DNA of 28,239 nt from a virus. Below, piece by piece: positions 11,881-21,200 of the stretch (its first letter is position 1; every line of letters begins with the position of its first letter). The translations under genes and the position numbers were made by a program. The notes under the pieces were generated by a model. It had not been told where the DNA came from, did not search any database, and saw only the letters and a program-made list of their open reading frames with translations. The stretch spans positions 1 to 28,239 of the IMG/VR virus record IMGVR_UViG_3300036985_000578. One strand, 5' to 3'.

Positions 11881-12293
11881 AATGTCTTCCCCTTTTGAAA
11901 ATCAGTTAAACTTAATCCACCTGTGAATTGACAATGTGCCGTTTCTTTAAACTTACCACTCCATGCACCAGCCCATTCCAAACCAAGTGATTCAGCAATG
12001 CGCCCGCACTTAGCAAACAAACCCGAATCATTCCACACACACTTGCCGCCAACAATAGGCACAAAATCAAAAGCAACCCGATAATTGTGAAAAGATTGTC
12101 CAGCTTTGGCATTGGTAACGATATTGCCTTTAGTCGTGCGCCCTTGTGCATATAAAGCCGTTTGCGATTCTAAATCGCGGTATGTGCTAGTAATAATAAC
12201 ATCAATGCCAACCGCATCGCAGGCTGTAATAAATTGTTCACATAAAACCTTAACCTTTGGATGCAAATCTTCTATCTTGCGACTGTTAATCAT
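11877..12293 (-). CDS. Peptidase M15-type endolysin
   Basis: The 138-residue protein is a VanY/M15C-type zinc peptidase. SFHNYRVAFDF (67-77) supplies ligands H69 and D76, and AHCQF (119-123) supplies H120. The N-terminus carries VIITSTYRD and a QTALYAQGR loop typical of the family. Such enzymes, like the T5 and A500 endolysins, cut L-Ala-D-Glu or D-Ala bonds of the cell-wall peptide. No signal peptide is present, so it needs the holin-like partner to reach the wall. Both ends overlap neighbours by ATGA. Confidence 0.9.
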   Translation of the reverse strand: MINSRKIEDLHPKVKVLCEQFITACDAVGIDVIITSTYRDLESQTALYAQGRTTKGNIVTNAKAGQSFHNYRVAFDFVPIVGGKCVWNDSGLFAKCGRIAESLGLEWAGAWSGKFKETAHCQFTGGLSLTDFQKGKTL

Positions 12294-12520
12294 GGTCTGC
12301 GTTTTTCCAATATATCAAATAGTCGGGCAATCATGTCTTTCAATTCTTTAACATCTTGCCTGTAATCATCTTTAGCAACATATTCTTTTGGCAATTCTTC
12401 ACGCAATTTTGCCAAATCTGATTTTAAATCTTTAACAGCTGCCCATAATTCGCGTAAAAACCAACCAAGGATTAACCCTGCGGATGAAAATAAAAGGTTA
12501 AGTAATGATTGGGTGTCCAT
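12290..12520 (-). CDS. XhlA-like membrane and coiled-coil lysis accessory protein
   Basis: The 76-residue product has one membrane helix near the start (LLNLLFSSAGLILGWFL), followed by a long charged coiled coil (LWAAVKDLKSDLAKLREEL, DVKELKDMIARLFDILEKRR). This resembles XhlA/haemolysin-type proteins that assist holin function. Other phages have similar proteins as tail or lysis accessories, so the role is inferred. It overlaps the endolysin start and follows the fibre gene by seven bases. Confidence 0.65.
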   Translation of the reverse strand: MDTQSLLNLLFSSAGLILGWFLRELWAAVKDLKSDLAKLREELPKEYVAKDDYRQDVKELKDMIARLFDILEKRRP

Positions 12521-12527
12521 AATAATC

Positions 12528-14432
12528 CTAGTCTTTAGTTGCTATGATTGCATCAACATAACTTACCGCTAAATTGATTGCCGTTCCTGTAAACGCGCCA
12601 CTTGTATGATTATGGGCTGTTCCAGTAAATGTGCCGCCACTTGTATGGCTATGCGCGTCTTGCGTATGGTTGTGGCTTGTGCCTGTAAATGTTTGCGCTG
12701 TTACGCTTGGTGAACCTGAAATGCTTGGTGCACCTGTTAATCCATGCGTGTGCGATGTGCCACCACCAGTTGATGATGTTGATGGTGTTGCGGAAGCCGA
12801 TGCCCCACTTGACTTTGCTATATTATTCCCTTTTTGGTCGCCGCCAATAGAATAAGTATGGCTATGACTAGGAATTTGTGTTGTTGCTAATGTTGTTGCG
12901 CCAACCGCAAATGTTCCTGCCCCTACCGCTAAAGTGCCTGCGCCTACTGTTACGGATATTGAACCGCCTGCTGTTGTTGCTTGATTAGTTGCTGTTGCGG
13001 CTGAAGTTGCCCCAACCGTTCCTGTCGCAGTTGTTGAACCTGTTGCCGCTACGCTACCGCTAACTGCTTGGCTTGCAAACGCTGTTGTAAACGCTACTGA
13101 ACCGCCTGAACCTGCCGTTCCGCTAACAATCCTTAATGCTTTGTTGTCATGCGTTGTTGATTTAGTCCAGCCAGTTGGCGCGGATGTTTGTATAAATAAC
13201 ATTGCTGTGCCAGCAGGAAACGCGCTTGGGCTTGCGCCATTTGATGCGGCTGTTAAACGCCCTTTTGCATCTACCGTAATGCTTGCATAAGTATATGAAC
13301 CTGCGGTAACGGCTGTGTCATTTAATGAAATGACAGGTGTTGCGCCACCAGTTGATGAAATGGGGCTTGTGCCTGTAACGCTTGTAACTGTGCCTGCGTT
13401 TGTTGCCGCAATGGTTATTGAACCTGCGCCATTAGTAACGCTAATGCCTGTGCCTGCTGTTATGTTGGCATTTTCCCATACACCTGCAACCGCATCATAA
13501 ATCAGCGTGTTGCCCGATGCAGGGCTTGTAATTAGCACATTATGTAATTCGTCTAATTCCCAACCATTGTTAATGTTTACGAACACTTCACCGCTTGATG
13601 CGTTTACTTTAATAACCCAACCAAGGGCAACAGTATGTGCTGGCGCGGATGGGCGCGTGGCTGTAAATTGACCTGCGGTTTGGGATAAATAGATTGGTGC
13701 GCCTGCTGTAAATGCGCTTGTGTTAATGCCGCGAACAAAGCCAAAAGTTGTAACAAATCCTTCTGCGCCATTGGCAATATCTTCAGTTGCAATGCCTAAT
13801 GTTGGTGCTGATAAGGCTTCGCTGTCTGCGTCTGCTAATGAAACGCTTGGGCGTTGTCCTTGTGCGCCTGATACGGCAACAACAGAACCGTTAGTAATGG
13901 TTGAACCTGTGCCATTGTAAACAAGTGCCACATTTTCTTGACCAACTTGCAAAGTAACATCTGCATCAAGATTGATGCTTGGCGTTTTGTTTCCATCATC
14001 CCAATACATTGCGCCCGTTGCCGTTGGAACGGTTGGCGTTATATCAAATTGAACGCTGTTTGTGTTTACAATGTTTCCTGTATCGTCTAGCGTTACAGTT
14101 GAATTTTGAATTATCTTACCTGTTGTGCCATCAAATCTAGTAATGGCATTGTCAGTTGATGATGCCGCGCCTGTTACATCGCCTGAACCACCGCTACCAT
14201 TAACCCAATTAGTGCCGTTATAAGATAGGCTTTGACCGCTTGATGGTGTGGTTATAACTACATCGCCAAGGGCTGACAATAAACCAGCCCCGACTTGAAC
14301 AACGGATGTGCCGTTATTGATGTAAATCTTTTTGTCCGCCATGTTTACACCTAATTCACCCGAAACTAATTCGGATGTGTTAGGCACTTTGCTTGCGGTG
14401 TTACTGCGTTTTGGTTTTATCGTGTTAGCCAT
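12528..14432 (-). CDS. Large tail-fibre protein with HxH tip
   Basis: The 634-residue protein begins MANTIKPKRSNTASKVP and GELGVNMADKKIYINNG, the usual start of phage fibre proteins attached to the tail. The middle is Ser/Thr/Gly/Ala-rich beta repeats (GDVTGAASSTDNAITRF, NDTAVTAGSYTYASITVDAKGRL). From about residue 405 a collar/tip domain appears (PAGTAMLFIQTSAPTGW). It ends with a histidine series: SHSHTY, SHTHG, SHNHT, HSHT, HNHT. HxH pairs bind metal in fibre tips such as T4 gp37. The C-terminal half is similar to the 158-residue protein at 17777. It is the largest fibre gene and probably determines host range. Confidence 0.8.
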   Translation of the reverse strand: MANTIKPKRSNTASKVPNTSELVSGELGVNMADKKIYINNGTSVVQVGAGLLSALGDVVITTPSSGQSLSYNGTNWVNGSGGSGDVTGAASSTDNAITRFDGTTGKIIQNSTVTLDDTGNIVNTNSVQFDITPTVPTATGAMYWDDGNKTPSINLDADVTLQVGQENVALVYNGTGSTITNGSVVAVSGAQGQRPSVSLADADSEALSAPTLGIATEDIANGAEGFVTTFGFVRGINTSAFTAGAPIYLSQTAGQFTATRPSAPAHTVALGWVIKVNASSGEVFVNINNGWELDELHNVLITSPASGNTLIYDAVAGVWENANITAGTGISVTNGAGSITIAATNAGTVTSVTGTSPISSTGGATPVISLNDTAVTAGSYTYASITVDAKGRLTAASNGASPSAFPAGTAMLFIQTSAPTGWTKSTTHDNKALRIVSGTAGSGGSVAFTTAFASQAVSGSVAATGSTTATGTVGATSAATATNQATTAGGSISVTVGAGTLAVGAGTFAVGATTLATTQIPSHSHTYSIGGDQKGNNIAKSSGASASATPSTSSTGGGTSHTHGLTGAPSISGSPSVTAQTFTGTSHNHTQDAHSHTSGGTFTGTAHNHTSGAFTGTAINLAVSYVDAIIATKD

Positions 14433-14472
14433 TTGGCATCCCTTTGTTTGCTATATAGCAGGGTTAATTAAA

Positions 14473-15672
14473 TTAGAATGTGCCGCCGTCAATAGTAATG
14501 CCATCAAAGGTTGTTAGGTTAGTTAATGAACCACCTGTAACCGCAATGTTGTTTGCATTTTGCGTGGACATTGTGCCAAGACCACTAACTTGCGTGTTGG
14601 CAATAGCAATCGCTTGTGCTGACAAAGCAGTTAATTGACCTTGTGCATTTACGGTTGCAGATAATGTGTTGCTTGCAGAACCATAAGAACCAGCAGTAAC
14701 GGCAGTATTAGTAATGCTAAATGTGCCGCCTGTTAGCGTTAAACCTGTGCCTGCGGTATATGTGCCTGCACCACTAAACTGAACAAAGTTAATTGGCGTT
14801 GTGCCAAGTGTGCCGCCAGCCTGTGCAGTTGAAACCCAACCTGTATCGGCTTGCGTTGTGCCACCTTCAATAAATGTAAATGCGTTTGGCACTTCAGCCC
14901 AAGCATCCATATCAAGTGCGCGTGTCCATGCACCTGCGGCAACTAAATAAATACCGTTGTTTTGTGCGGCAGTTTGATTTTTAACCAACACCCTGTCGCC
15001 TGCAATAACAGCCACACCGTCAATAGTTTGTGTGCCTGATAAGGTAATGTTTGCAGTTGTAGCCGCAACGCATGATGCTTTAGGGTCTAAGCCTTGTGCA
15101 ACGCTATCAACATATTGTTTAGTAGCCGCGTCTTGCGCTGATACAGGGTCAGCAAGACCAGTAATTTTAAAGCCACCAAAAGCGTAATCAGCAGTTGGAA
15201 CGGTTAAGTTGTTAATGTTTGCTGTTGTTGCGGCAGTAACTAAACCTTTGCCGTTTACAGTAACGCGCATGAATTGACCAACATTGCTGTTTACAGTTGC
15301 AAGCGTTAAGGCTTGGCTGTAATTGGCTGTGCCATCAAATGTGCCTGACGCAGTTGCGTCGCCTGTTAAAGCGATTGTTCGGGCTGTTTGCAATGCGGTT
15401 GCTGTGCCAGCATTGCCGCTTACTGAACCAGTAATGGTGTTGCTAAATGTTTTTGTGCCACCAACAGTTTGATTGGTTGATGTATCAACAAATGCGCCGT
15501 TACCTGCAATAGCAATAATGCTAGTTGCTGAACCGCCGCTACCGCCTGTGCCTGTGCCGTAATAAAGTATATTGGATGCTTCGTTAAAGGCTAATTCCGC
15601 ATTTTCCAATGTTGTTGGTGCGCCTGCGCCACCACTACTTGCCCTGCGTTTGATTCGTATTGTATTTGCCAT
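14473..15672 (-). CDS. Tail-fibre protein
   Basis: The 399-residue product shares the start pattern MANTIRIKRRASS with the 634-residue fibre, followed by TLENAELAFNEASNILYYG. A glycine-rich linker leads to beta repeats (GTATALQTARTIALTGDA, DAATKQYVDSVAQGL, LVAAGAWTRALDMDAW) and a late TNTAVTAGSYGSASNTL that matches the larger fibre. It ends in DGITIDGGTF. DAATKQYVD is a widespread phage fibre motif for trimeric stalks. It lacks the HxH tip, so it may be a shaft or a second fibre whose tip is the neighbouring protein. Confidence 0.78.
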   Translation of the reverse strand: MANTIRIKRRASSGGAGAPTTLENAELAFNEASNILYYGTGTGGSGGSATSIIAIAGNGAFVDTSTNQTVGGTKTFSNTITGSVSGNAGTATALQTARTIALTGDATASGTFDGTANYSQALTLATVNSNVGQFMRVTVNGKGLVTAATTANINNLTVPTADYAFGGFKITGLADPVSAQDAATKQYVDSVAQGLDPKASCVAATTANITLSGTQTIDGVAVIAGDRVLVKNQTAAQNNGIYLVAAGAWTRALDMDAWAEVPNAFTFIEGGTTQADTGWVSTAQAGGTLGTTPINFVQFSGAGTYTAGTGLTLTGGTFSITNTAVTAGSYGSASNTLSATVNAQGQLTALSAQAIAIANTQVSGLGTMSTQNANNIAVTGGSLTNLTTFDGITIDGGTF

Positions 15673-15685
15673 GATAATTCCTTAA

Positions 15686-15979
15686 TTAAAAATTGCCGCC
15701 ATCGCTTATTTCAGTTTGATTAACATTGTTCCATTGATTAGTGCCAAACATAACTACATCGCGTGGCTGTATGCTTGACATAACAACGGGATAACCGCCT
15801 ATATAATCACCACCATCACGCCCTGCAACCCCACGATTGATTTGAACAATCTGATTAGGTGTGGGTATAACTTCAAGATTGATGTTATTGCCACCTGATA
15901 CATTGACGGATAGGTTGTTTGCGTTTTCAACCGTTACATTGGTGTTGCTAGGAACGGTCTGAACATTTAATGTTGCCAT
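15686..15979 (-). CDS. Small tail-associated protein
   Basis: The 97-residue product is Asn, Val and Gly rich (TNVTVENANNLSVNVSGG), with a collagen-like fragment RGVAGRDGGD in the middle. Its end, EISDGGNF, is similar to the DGGTF end of the 399-residue fibre gene downstream. This suggests a common short C-terminal motif, perhaps for chain assembly. It lies between two tail genes with short gaps, so a structural role is very likely, though no family is known. Confidence 0.6.
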   Translation of the reverse strand: MATLNVQTVPSNTNVTVENANNLSVNVSGGNNINLEVIPTPNQIVQINRGVAGRDGGDYIGGYPVVMSSIQPRDVVMFGTNQWNNVNQTEISDGGNF

Positions 15980-15987
15980 AAGCCCCC

Positions 15988-16482
15988 CTAAACTTTAACG
16001 ATTGCGTCTGAACGCACAATGAATAGTAAAAAGATAATGTTATCTTCGGCAGGAATTGAACCGCCGCCGCTTGATGGGAAACTTATTTTAATGCGCCCTG
16101 AAAAGCCTGCACCGTTTACGCTATCAATGGCAAGGCTTGGGTCGCTTGCAACAGCAAGCCATGATGTATCATCAATGATTAAAGTAAACGAACCAGCCGT
16201 GTCATTACGGTTGGCTATGGTCAATGGTATGGCTGTGGGTGTGGGTGTGTAATCGCCAATGTCAAATGAAAGCCCATAACGGGAATCTTGCACATTGGTT
16301 AGTGTTCTGCGGATAATTTGCGCGTCTATGGTTGCGCCAGTTAAACTAACAGGTGAAACGCCATCTTCAGCCGTTAGCGTTAAATTCCAAAATGTCTTTT
16401 GTTGATAGACTAATTCGCCTGTGATACATGGGTTGTCAAACCCACTAACTTGGGTAATGCTATTTTTGTTAAATACTGCCAT
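15988..16482 (-). CDS. Baseplate/tail attachment-like protein
   Basis: The 164-residue protein has a short polar lead, then QQKTFWNLTLTAEDG, SLTGATIDAQIIRR, FTLIIDDTSW and FSGRIKISFPSSGGG. This order of strands resembles the N-terminal domain of BppU-type and related tail proteins that anchor receptor-binding parts. It is the first gene after the possible late promoter near 16540. The ATG at 16482 follows GTAGGGGAAAAAC. The assignment is structural analogy and moderate only. Confidence 0.5.
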   Translation of the reverse strand: MAVFNKNSITQVSGFDNPCITGELVYQQKTFWNLTLTAEDGVSPVSLTGATIDAQIIRRTLTNVQDSRYGLSFDIGDYTPTPTAIPLTIANRNDTAGSFTLIIDDTSWLAVASDPSLAIDSVNGAGFSGRIKISFPSSGGGSIPAEDNIIFLLFIVRSDAIVKV

Positions 16483-16502
16483 GTTTTTCCCCTACAAGGT
16501 AA

Positions 16503-16534
16503 TGACGCGCCGATGCCCTCACCGAAACGCGGTC
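16503..16534 (-). promoter_or_regulatory. Structured 5' leader hairpin
   Basis: The minus strand has an inner hairpin CGGUG-AGGG-CAUCG enclosed by a GAC...GUC / GCG...CGC stem with one bulge. It lies between the possible promoter at 16537-16565 and the ATG at 16482. No U-run follows, so it would be a leader fold, not a terminator. Confidence 0.4.
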
Positions 16535-16536
16535 TT

Positions 16537-16565
16537 ATATTATCTTATAAGTTAAAGCATTGTAA
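16537..16565 (-). promoter_or_regulatory. Possible internal late promoter
   Basis: The minus strand reads TTACAA (16565-16560), 17 bases, then TAATAT (16542-16537). It lies in the only larger gap (90 bases) of the late operon, upstream of the tail-fibre and lysis genes. The hexamers are weaker than those of the early promoters. Confidence 0.4.
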
Positions 16566-16572
16566 TCTAATT

Positions 16573-16968
16573 TTAGTTTAAAGGGTATCGTTTTTGATAC
16601 CGCCAATTTTTTTTATGAAATTGAACAGCAGTTTTTCCATCTATTACATAAAGTTTTTTAAAACCAAACATTTTTGCTATTTTTAATGATTTGTAATTGT
16701 CATTTTCTATTTTTGCATTAAGTAAATCTTTTAATTTTAAAAATTCGCTAAATGAATATCCTATTGCTTGAATAACTGTTGGGCAATGTGTGTAAAATTC
16801 CATTACTAATTCATTTGGATGATGTTCAAATAAATAAGCCCCACCAATACATTTGTCATTATCCCAATAACCTACTATACATAAAGCATTTAATGTTCCA
16901 TGTTTAGGCATGGATTTTTTAACCATATTTATTTCATCATAAGTTTTGGCTAATTTTCCAACAATCAT
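16573..16968 (-). CDS. Small GNAT-like protein
   Basis: From ATG 16968 (ATGA overlap with the upstream gene) the product has 131 residues. The order TLNALCIVGYWDNDKCIGGAYLFEHHP, LVMEFYTHCP, a central helix region LKDLLNAKIENDN, then IAKMFGFKKLYVIDG looks like a GNAT acyltransferase. The usual QGxGxG/A loop is not clear, so activity is uncertain. The gene is AT-rich compared with its neighbours and may be a recent addition. Similar small acetyltransferase-like genes sit among tail genes of aquatic phages. The open frame extends to a TTG at 16989, which lacks a ribosome site. Confidence 0.6.
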   Translation of the reverse strand: MIVGKLAKTYDEINMVKKSMPKHGTLNALCIVGYWDNDKCIGGAYLFEHHPNELVMEFYTHCPTVIQAIGYSFSEFLKLKDLLNAKIENDNYKSLKIAKMFGFKKLYVIDGKTAVQFHKKNWRYQKRYPLN

Positions 16969-17432
16969 TCTAGTGGTGGAACAGGCCAAGGGATATTATC
17001 AATATTGCTTGGGTTTACCAATGCAGGCAAATCCCTTAATTCTTGCCGATAAGTAACCCAACCTTGCAACCATGCTGAATCATGCAAAGCAATAACATCT
17101 GGTAGTTGTGTGTAATCAGTTGCAACAAGCCGTTTATCTCTTTCAATAATCATCATTTGATATTTTATTTCATAAGGAACTGGCTGTGGTGCTGGTGGAT
17201 TATGTTCTTCGTCATACGCTACCTGCCAAGCCGCCATAGCATTATCAGCCCATTGCGGCAGAACAGTAATGTTTTCATTAGGCGTGCCATCATCAAATTC
17301 AATCCATCCAGTATTGTCATCAAAATACTGTAAAGCATGAACATTAGATGGCGTTCCATCCCATGTTAAAGGTTGATAACATAAGCCGTTTTCATAAACT
17401 GCCCCGTCTATTGGAATAATAGTTAGTCGCAT
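16965..17432 (-). CDS. Tail-fibre assembly chaperone-like protein (Phage_tail_APC/XkdW type)
   Basis: The 155-residue protein ends with DKRLVATDYTQLPDVIAL, AWLQGWVTYRQELRDLP and IDNIPWPVPP. This is the C-terminal signature of tail-assembly-chaperone-like proteins (Phage_tail_APC and XkdW families) that are usually encoded next to fibre genes. The N-terminal half (LTIIPIDGAVYENGLCYQPLTWDGTP) contains an aromatic beta domain whose role is not clear. It precedes the small GNAT gene with an ATGA overlap, and GAGGGGTAGAAA is its ribosome site. Confidence 0.72.
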   Translation of the reverse strand: MRLTIIPIDGAVYENGLCYQPLTWDGTPSNVHALQYFDDNTGWIEFDDGTPNENITVLPQWADNAMAAWQVAYDEEHNPPAPQPVPYEIKYQMMIIERDKRLVATDYTQLPDVIALHDSAWLQGWVTYRQELRDLPALVNPSNIDNIPWPVPPLE

Positions 17433-17435
17433 TTT

Positions 17436-17753
17436 CTACCCCTCAATTAAATTTTTATTTGCCGTTGCAATTAAAACTTGTGTATTCATTTCGTTTGATT
17501 TAACCATTTCATTTCTAAATGATTCTACTGCCGCACCTGTTTCACGATTTACTTTGCTATTTTCAATCATCAATATCGGCAACCATGCAAATGAACAATC
17601 ATTATTATTTGCAATTTCCCCTGTTTGTGGATTCATTCCTTGAACCGTTACCCAAAAACGACACGCTACTAATTCACCATCTACGATTGCGCCATCTTCA
17701 ACACAAGGTTTGCCACCTATCATTGGGCAAATTATTTTTGCATTTTTAGCCAT
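17436..17753 (-). CDS. Conserved-looking orphan in the tail-fibre region
   Basis: The 105-residue product has a Cys-containing N-terminus: ICPMIGGKPCVEDGAI, then ELVACRFWVTVQG and DCSFAWLPILMIENS. A C-terminal helix (AAVESFRNEMVKSNEMNTQVL) follows. The CRFW and four spaced Cys suggest a small metal-binding or disulfide domain. I have seen this kind of protein as a hypothetical in tail regions but know no function. The ATG at 17753 follows AAAAGGACAAGATAAA. Confidence 0.6.
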   Translation of the reverse strand: MAKNAKIICPMIGGKPCVEDGAIVDGELVACRFWVTVQGMNPQTGEIANNNDCSFAWLPILMIENSKVNRETGAAVESFRNEMVKSNEMNTQVLIATANKNLIEG

Positions 17754-17776
17754 TTTATCTTGTCCTTTTATATTAT

Positions 17777-18253
17777 TTAATTTTTTGTTGCAATTATAAA
17801 ATCATAGTATTTTATATTGTTTGAAAGTGAATGGCTATGTGCGCCACCGCCACCAGTTAATGATGTTGATGGTGTTGCAATAACTGCCGCCGCTGTTGCC
17901 CTTGCGATATTATTTCCCTTTTGGTCGCCTGCAATAGAATAGGTATGGTCATGGCTAGGAATATCCGCTATTGCCAAAGTGTAAGCCCCTGTTGAACCGC
18001 TACTATTCCATGTGCTAAATGCGGATGAACCCCCACTTGAAACTGTGCCTGTTACCAATCGCAAAATTGAATCATTGATTGCGGCTGTTGTATCTTTTGT
18101 CCACCCAGTTGGTGCGGCTGTCTGATTAAAAGACATTCGCGTTCCTGTTGGGAATCCAAGTGAAGTTGTATTGTATAAACCAGTTGATGCGTCAAGTTGC
18201 CCCGATGTATTTACAAAATTTGCTAACTGACCTAAATTAAATGCTTGTGTCAT
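17777..18253 (-). CDS. Tail collar/tip-like protein, paralogue of the large fibre tip
   Basis: The 158-residue protein has TRMSFNQTAAPTGWTKDTT, the tip-domain start of many phage fibres. Then IPSHDHTYSIAGDQKGNNIA and GGGAHSHSL lead to the end YYDFIIATKN. Residues about 40-158 match the C-terminal domain of the 634-residue fibre (same SH.HTYSI.GDQKGNNIA core and IIATK end) but lack most HxH repeats and the long shaft. It may be a second tip or a fibre cap. The ATG at 18253 follows GGGGATAAA. Confidence 0.75.
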   Translation of the reverse strand: MTQAFNLGQLANFVNTSGQLDASTGLYNTTSLGFPTGTRMSFNQTAAPTGWTKDTTAAINDSILRLVTGTVSSGGSSAFSTWNSSGSTGAYTLAIADIPSHDHTYSIAGDQKGNNIARATAAAVIATPSTSLTGGGGAHSHSLSNNIKYYDFIIATKN

Positions 18254-18261
18254 TTTATCCC

Positions 18262-21200
18262 CTATGCCGCGCCGACTGATGTAAATGTTTGTTGTTGCAT
18301 AACACTAGAACCGTTTGTATTTGTCGTTAATGTGTAATTGCTTGTGCCTATTGTGTAATCCGTTCCTTGTCGCATTAAAGCCCCGTTAATATATAAAGCA
18401 AATGATAAAGGATTAAAGTTGAATGAATATGTTACTACACCGCTAGAAGCATAAGCAACAACATTTGAAATTGTGCCTGTTGGCGTTGTTAAATTGTTTG
18501 CGCTAAATTGAATCATTGTCATTTTTCCTGTTGCATTTGCAGGAAAATTTGTTATTGAATTAGTTGAAATATCGTAATCTTGTTCATTAAATACTGTTCC
18601 ATTTAAAAATAACAATTCATATCCGCTATGCACATTCCATGTTGTTGGCGTGTAACTTCCAGCGTTTGTTAAATTAAATGACCAACGGCTAAATACACGA
18701 TAAGAACTACCTGAAGCCCTGTATTGATAAATAGTTGCGCCTGCTGTTACAGTAACGCTTGTTGAAAATGTAATGGTGCGCGTTGTGTAATTTACGCCTG
18801 TTACTGTGTATTGCGTTGGCGTTCCCGTATTAGCAAAAGTAATTTTGTCGCCTACATCAATTAACTGCCAAGGCATTGTTACGCTATCCCAAACAACCGT
18901 ATTGGTTGATGATGATGCAACGATTAAATTGATTGTGGTGTAAGTATTTGCCGCCGCTACCGCCCGCATTGAAATGCAAGTAATCACATCGTTTAAATCT
19001 GCACCTACGCTTAATGTGAATGTGGTGCTTGTTTCAGTATATTCGCTTGTATCAAGTAACAACCCATTTTGAAAAATTAAATCTTGCCCTGTAATATAAC
19101 CAGCCTGCCTTGCCGTTGGTGTAAATACAGTTTGACCGCTTGTTGCTGTAAACGATTGCTGATTAAAGTAAAAATTATCAGGTGGCGCAAATCCAACAAT
19201 GCGCCCATAAATATCAACTGTTATTGTTGCGGCTGAACTTGTGTATTGTGCCGCCCCATCAGGGAATGTTAAAAATTCTGCCAATGATGCAACCAGTTGT
19301 CCGTCAGGTGTGTTTTGAACAGCAATTTGACCTGCACTTGCCGATGGCATCCCTGTGATAATTGTTTGCCCTGTTGCCCTATCTAAATCAATACTATTTG
19401 TTCCGTCAGGTAATGCTGACCAAATCCTAAAATCAAATTGACTTGCTGTTGTTGGCACAAATGCGCCACCACTACCTGCCACATTTGTTCCACCAGCATA
19501 GGTGGCAAAATCCGTATCAAACCCAAACTTGCGATTTTGATAATTTATATATGCCAAGTAAATGTTAGTGCCAAAAGCAGGGTCAGCTAAATACCATTTA
19601 TAATCGCTTGCCGTATTTGATGGGGTGCTTGATGCTTGATTATATAAGCCAAAGTAAGTTTTATTTCGTGGGTTAAATGAAAATCCTGTTCCTGTAATGC
19701 TTGTGGCATAAGCAATTGATAGATATTGTTCTGTATATTGAAAGGTTGTTGGTCGCCATTGCAACACGCTTGAAGCCAATGAAAAATTACTTGATGCAAT
19801 ACTATTAACCATGCGGCTAAAGAAATACCAATTACCAGCAGGAATGTTAAATAATTGAACGGCAGGCATTAAAACACTTTGACCATAAGGATTGCCATTA
19901 GAATTTATTTCCGTTGTTCCAGCCAATATCAGTTGTGTAGATGTTGGAAATTGAAATGCGCTATACCAAACTTCGGCATATTGTGTAATGCCTGCGGTTG
20001 AACTTGTAACCATTACGCTAAATGCAGGGTTGGCGGCACTTGGTAAAATGTTTGTTATGTATGGTGGTGGGACTACGCCAAAAGTAATTGGTGAACCAAT
20101 ACCTGTGTTTGGTGCTGGTATAAATTGCGTTACATTTACATCATCATAAACCGCACCATTAAATTCCATTAAACTTAATGTTGCTGTAACTTGACCGCTT
20201 TCATTAAATTTTTGCGTTACTTTACCTATACGGAATTGTTTTGCAACCCATCCATAATTAGAATTAGTAACAGTAACAATGTCGCCAGCGTCTAATTGCA
20301 AGCCTGTGTAATCAATATCCACTTGAACTTGTAAATCTTCACGCGCCGCTTCCAAAAAGCGATTGGCTAAATACTGTGCTTGAACATCGTTGTTACACAA
20401 AATAAGACTAACGGATTGTTTGTTTACAGGTTCATTTGGAAATAGCAATGCAGGGTTAATAACTGCCAAATCAAATGACGCGCTGTTAAAACTATCTTGT
20501 GAAGTTTTGTCAGGAAACTTAACTTCAATAATGTTAAATGAATTTGATAAATCAATAGGGCTAATTGAAATGGCAGACACCATATTGCTGTCGTTTATAT
20601 CCATAGCAATGGTATTAGTTGGCGTTTGAACAATAACGCCCCATAGCGATGTAATTTCAGAATAACGAATTAAACAATCGCAACAATCAGCCATTGCCTG
20701 TATGTTATTCATTATTTTAGCGGCAGTATCAATCGTGCCATTAAACTTAAATCTAGGTTGTGTTGATGTGCCGCCAGTATATGTTGTGTAAGTAATAGAC
20801 GCGTTAGAATAAGTATTTAAAGCAGTTATGCTTGTATTGTCAATGTTTGCAACATCTATTGCCGCACCATATCGTTCGCTAGTTAAATAATCTTTGATGC
20901 AATCGCCTGCGGAATTGCGTGGATTGTTTATTTGGAATCGTGTTTGATTTAATGAAACAAGGTTGCGCGATTGACTGTATTTCAAATGCACAATGGCAAA
21001 CGCACAATTTGACATTAACTTAGTATTATCCCAAGTGTAAACAAGCCCACTTGTTTGCATTATGCTTATTGCGCTTGAAGTGCTGTTAGTTGGATTATAA
21101 GAACCATTGCGATATAAATATATATCCATGTAGCCTGACACATCTTGTGTAAGCCCTGTGCTTTCATCTAACAGACCTGTAACTTTATAAGTTTGACCAG

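Noticed and set aside
12631-12855. 74-codon plus-strand frame with Cys/Pro-rich product
   Set aside because: It is the complement of the HxH repeats in the large fibre gene and has no ribosome site.
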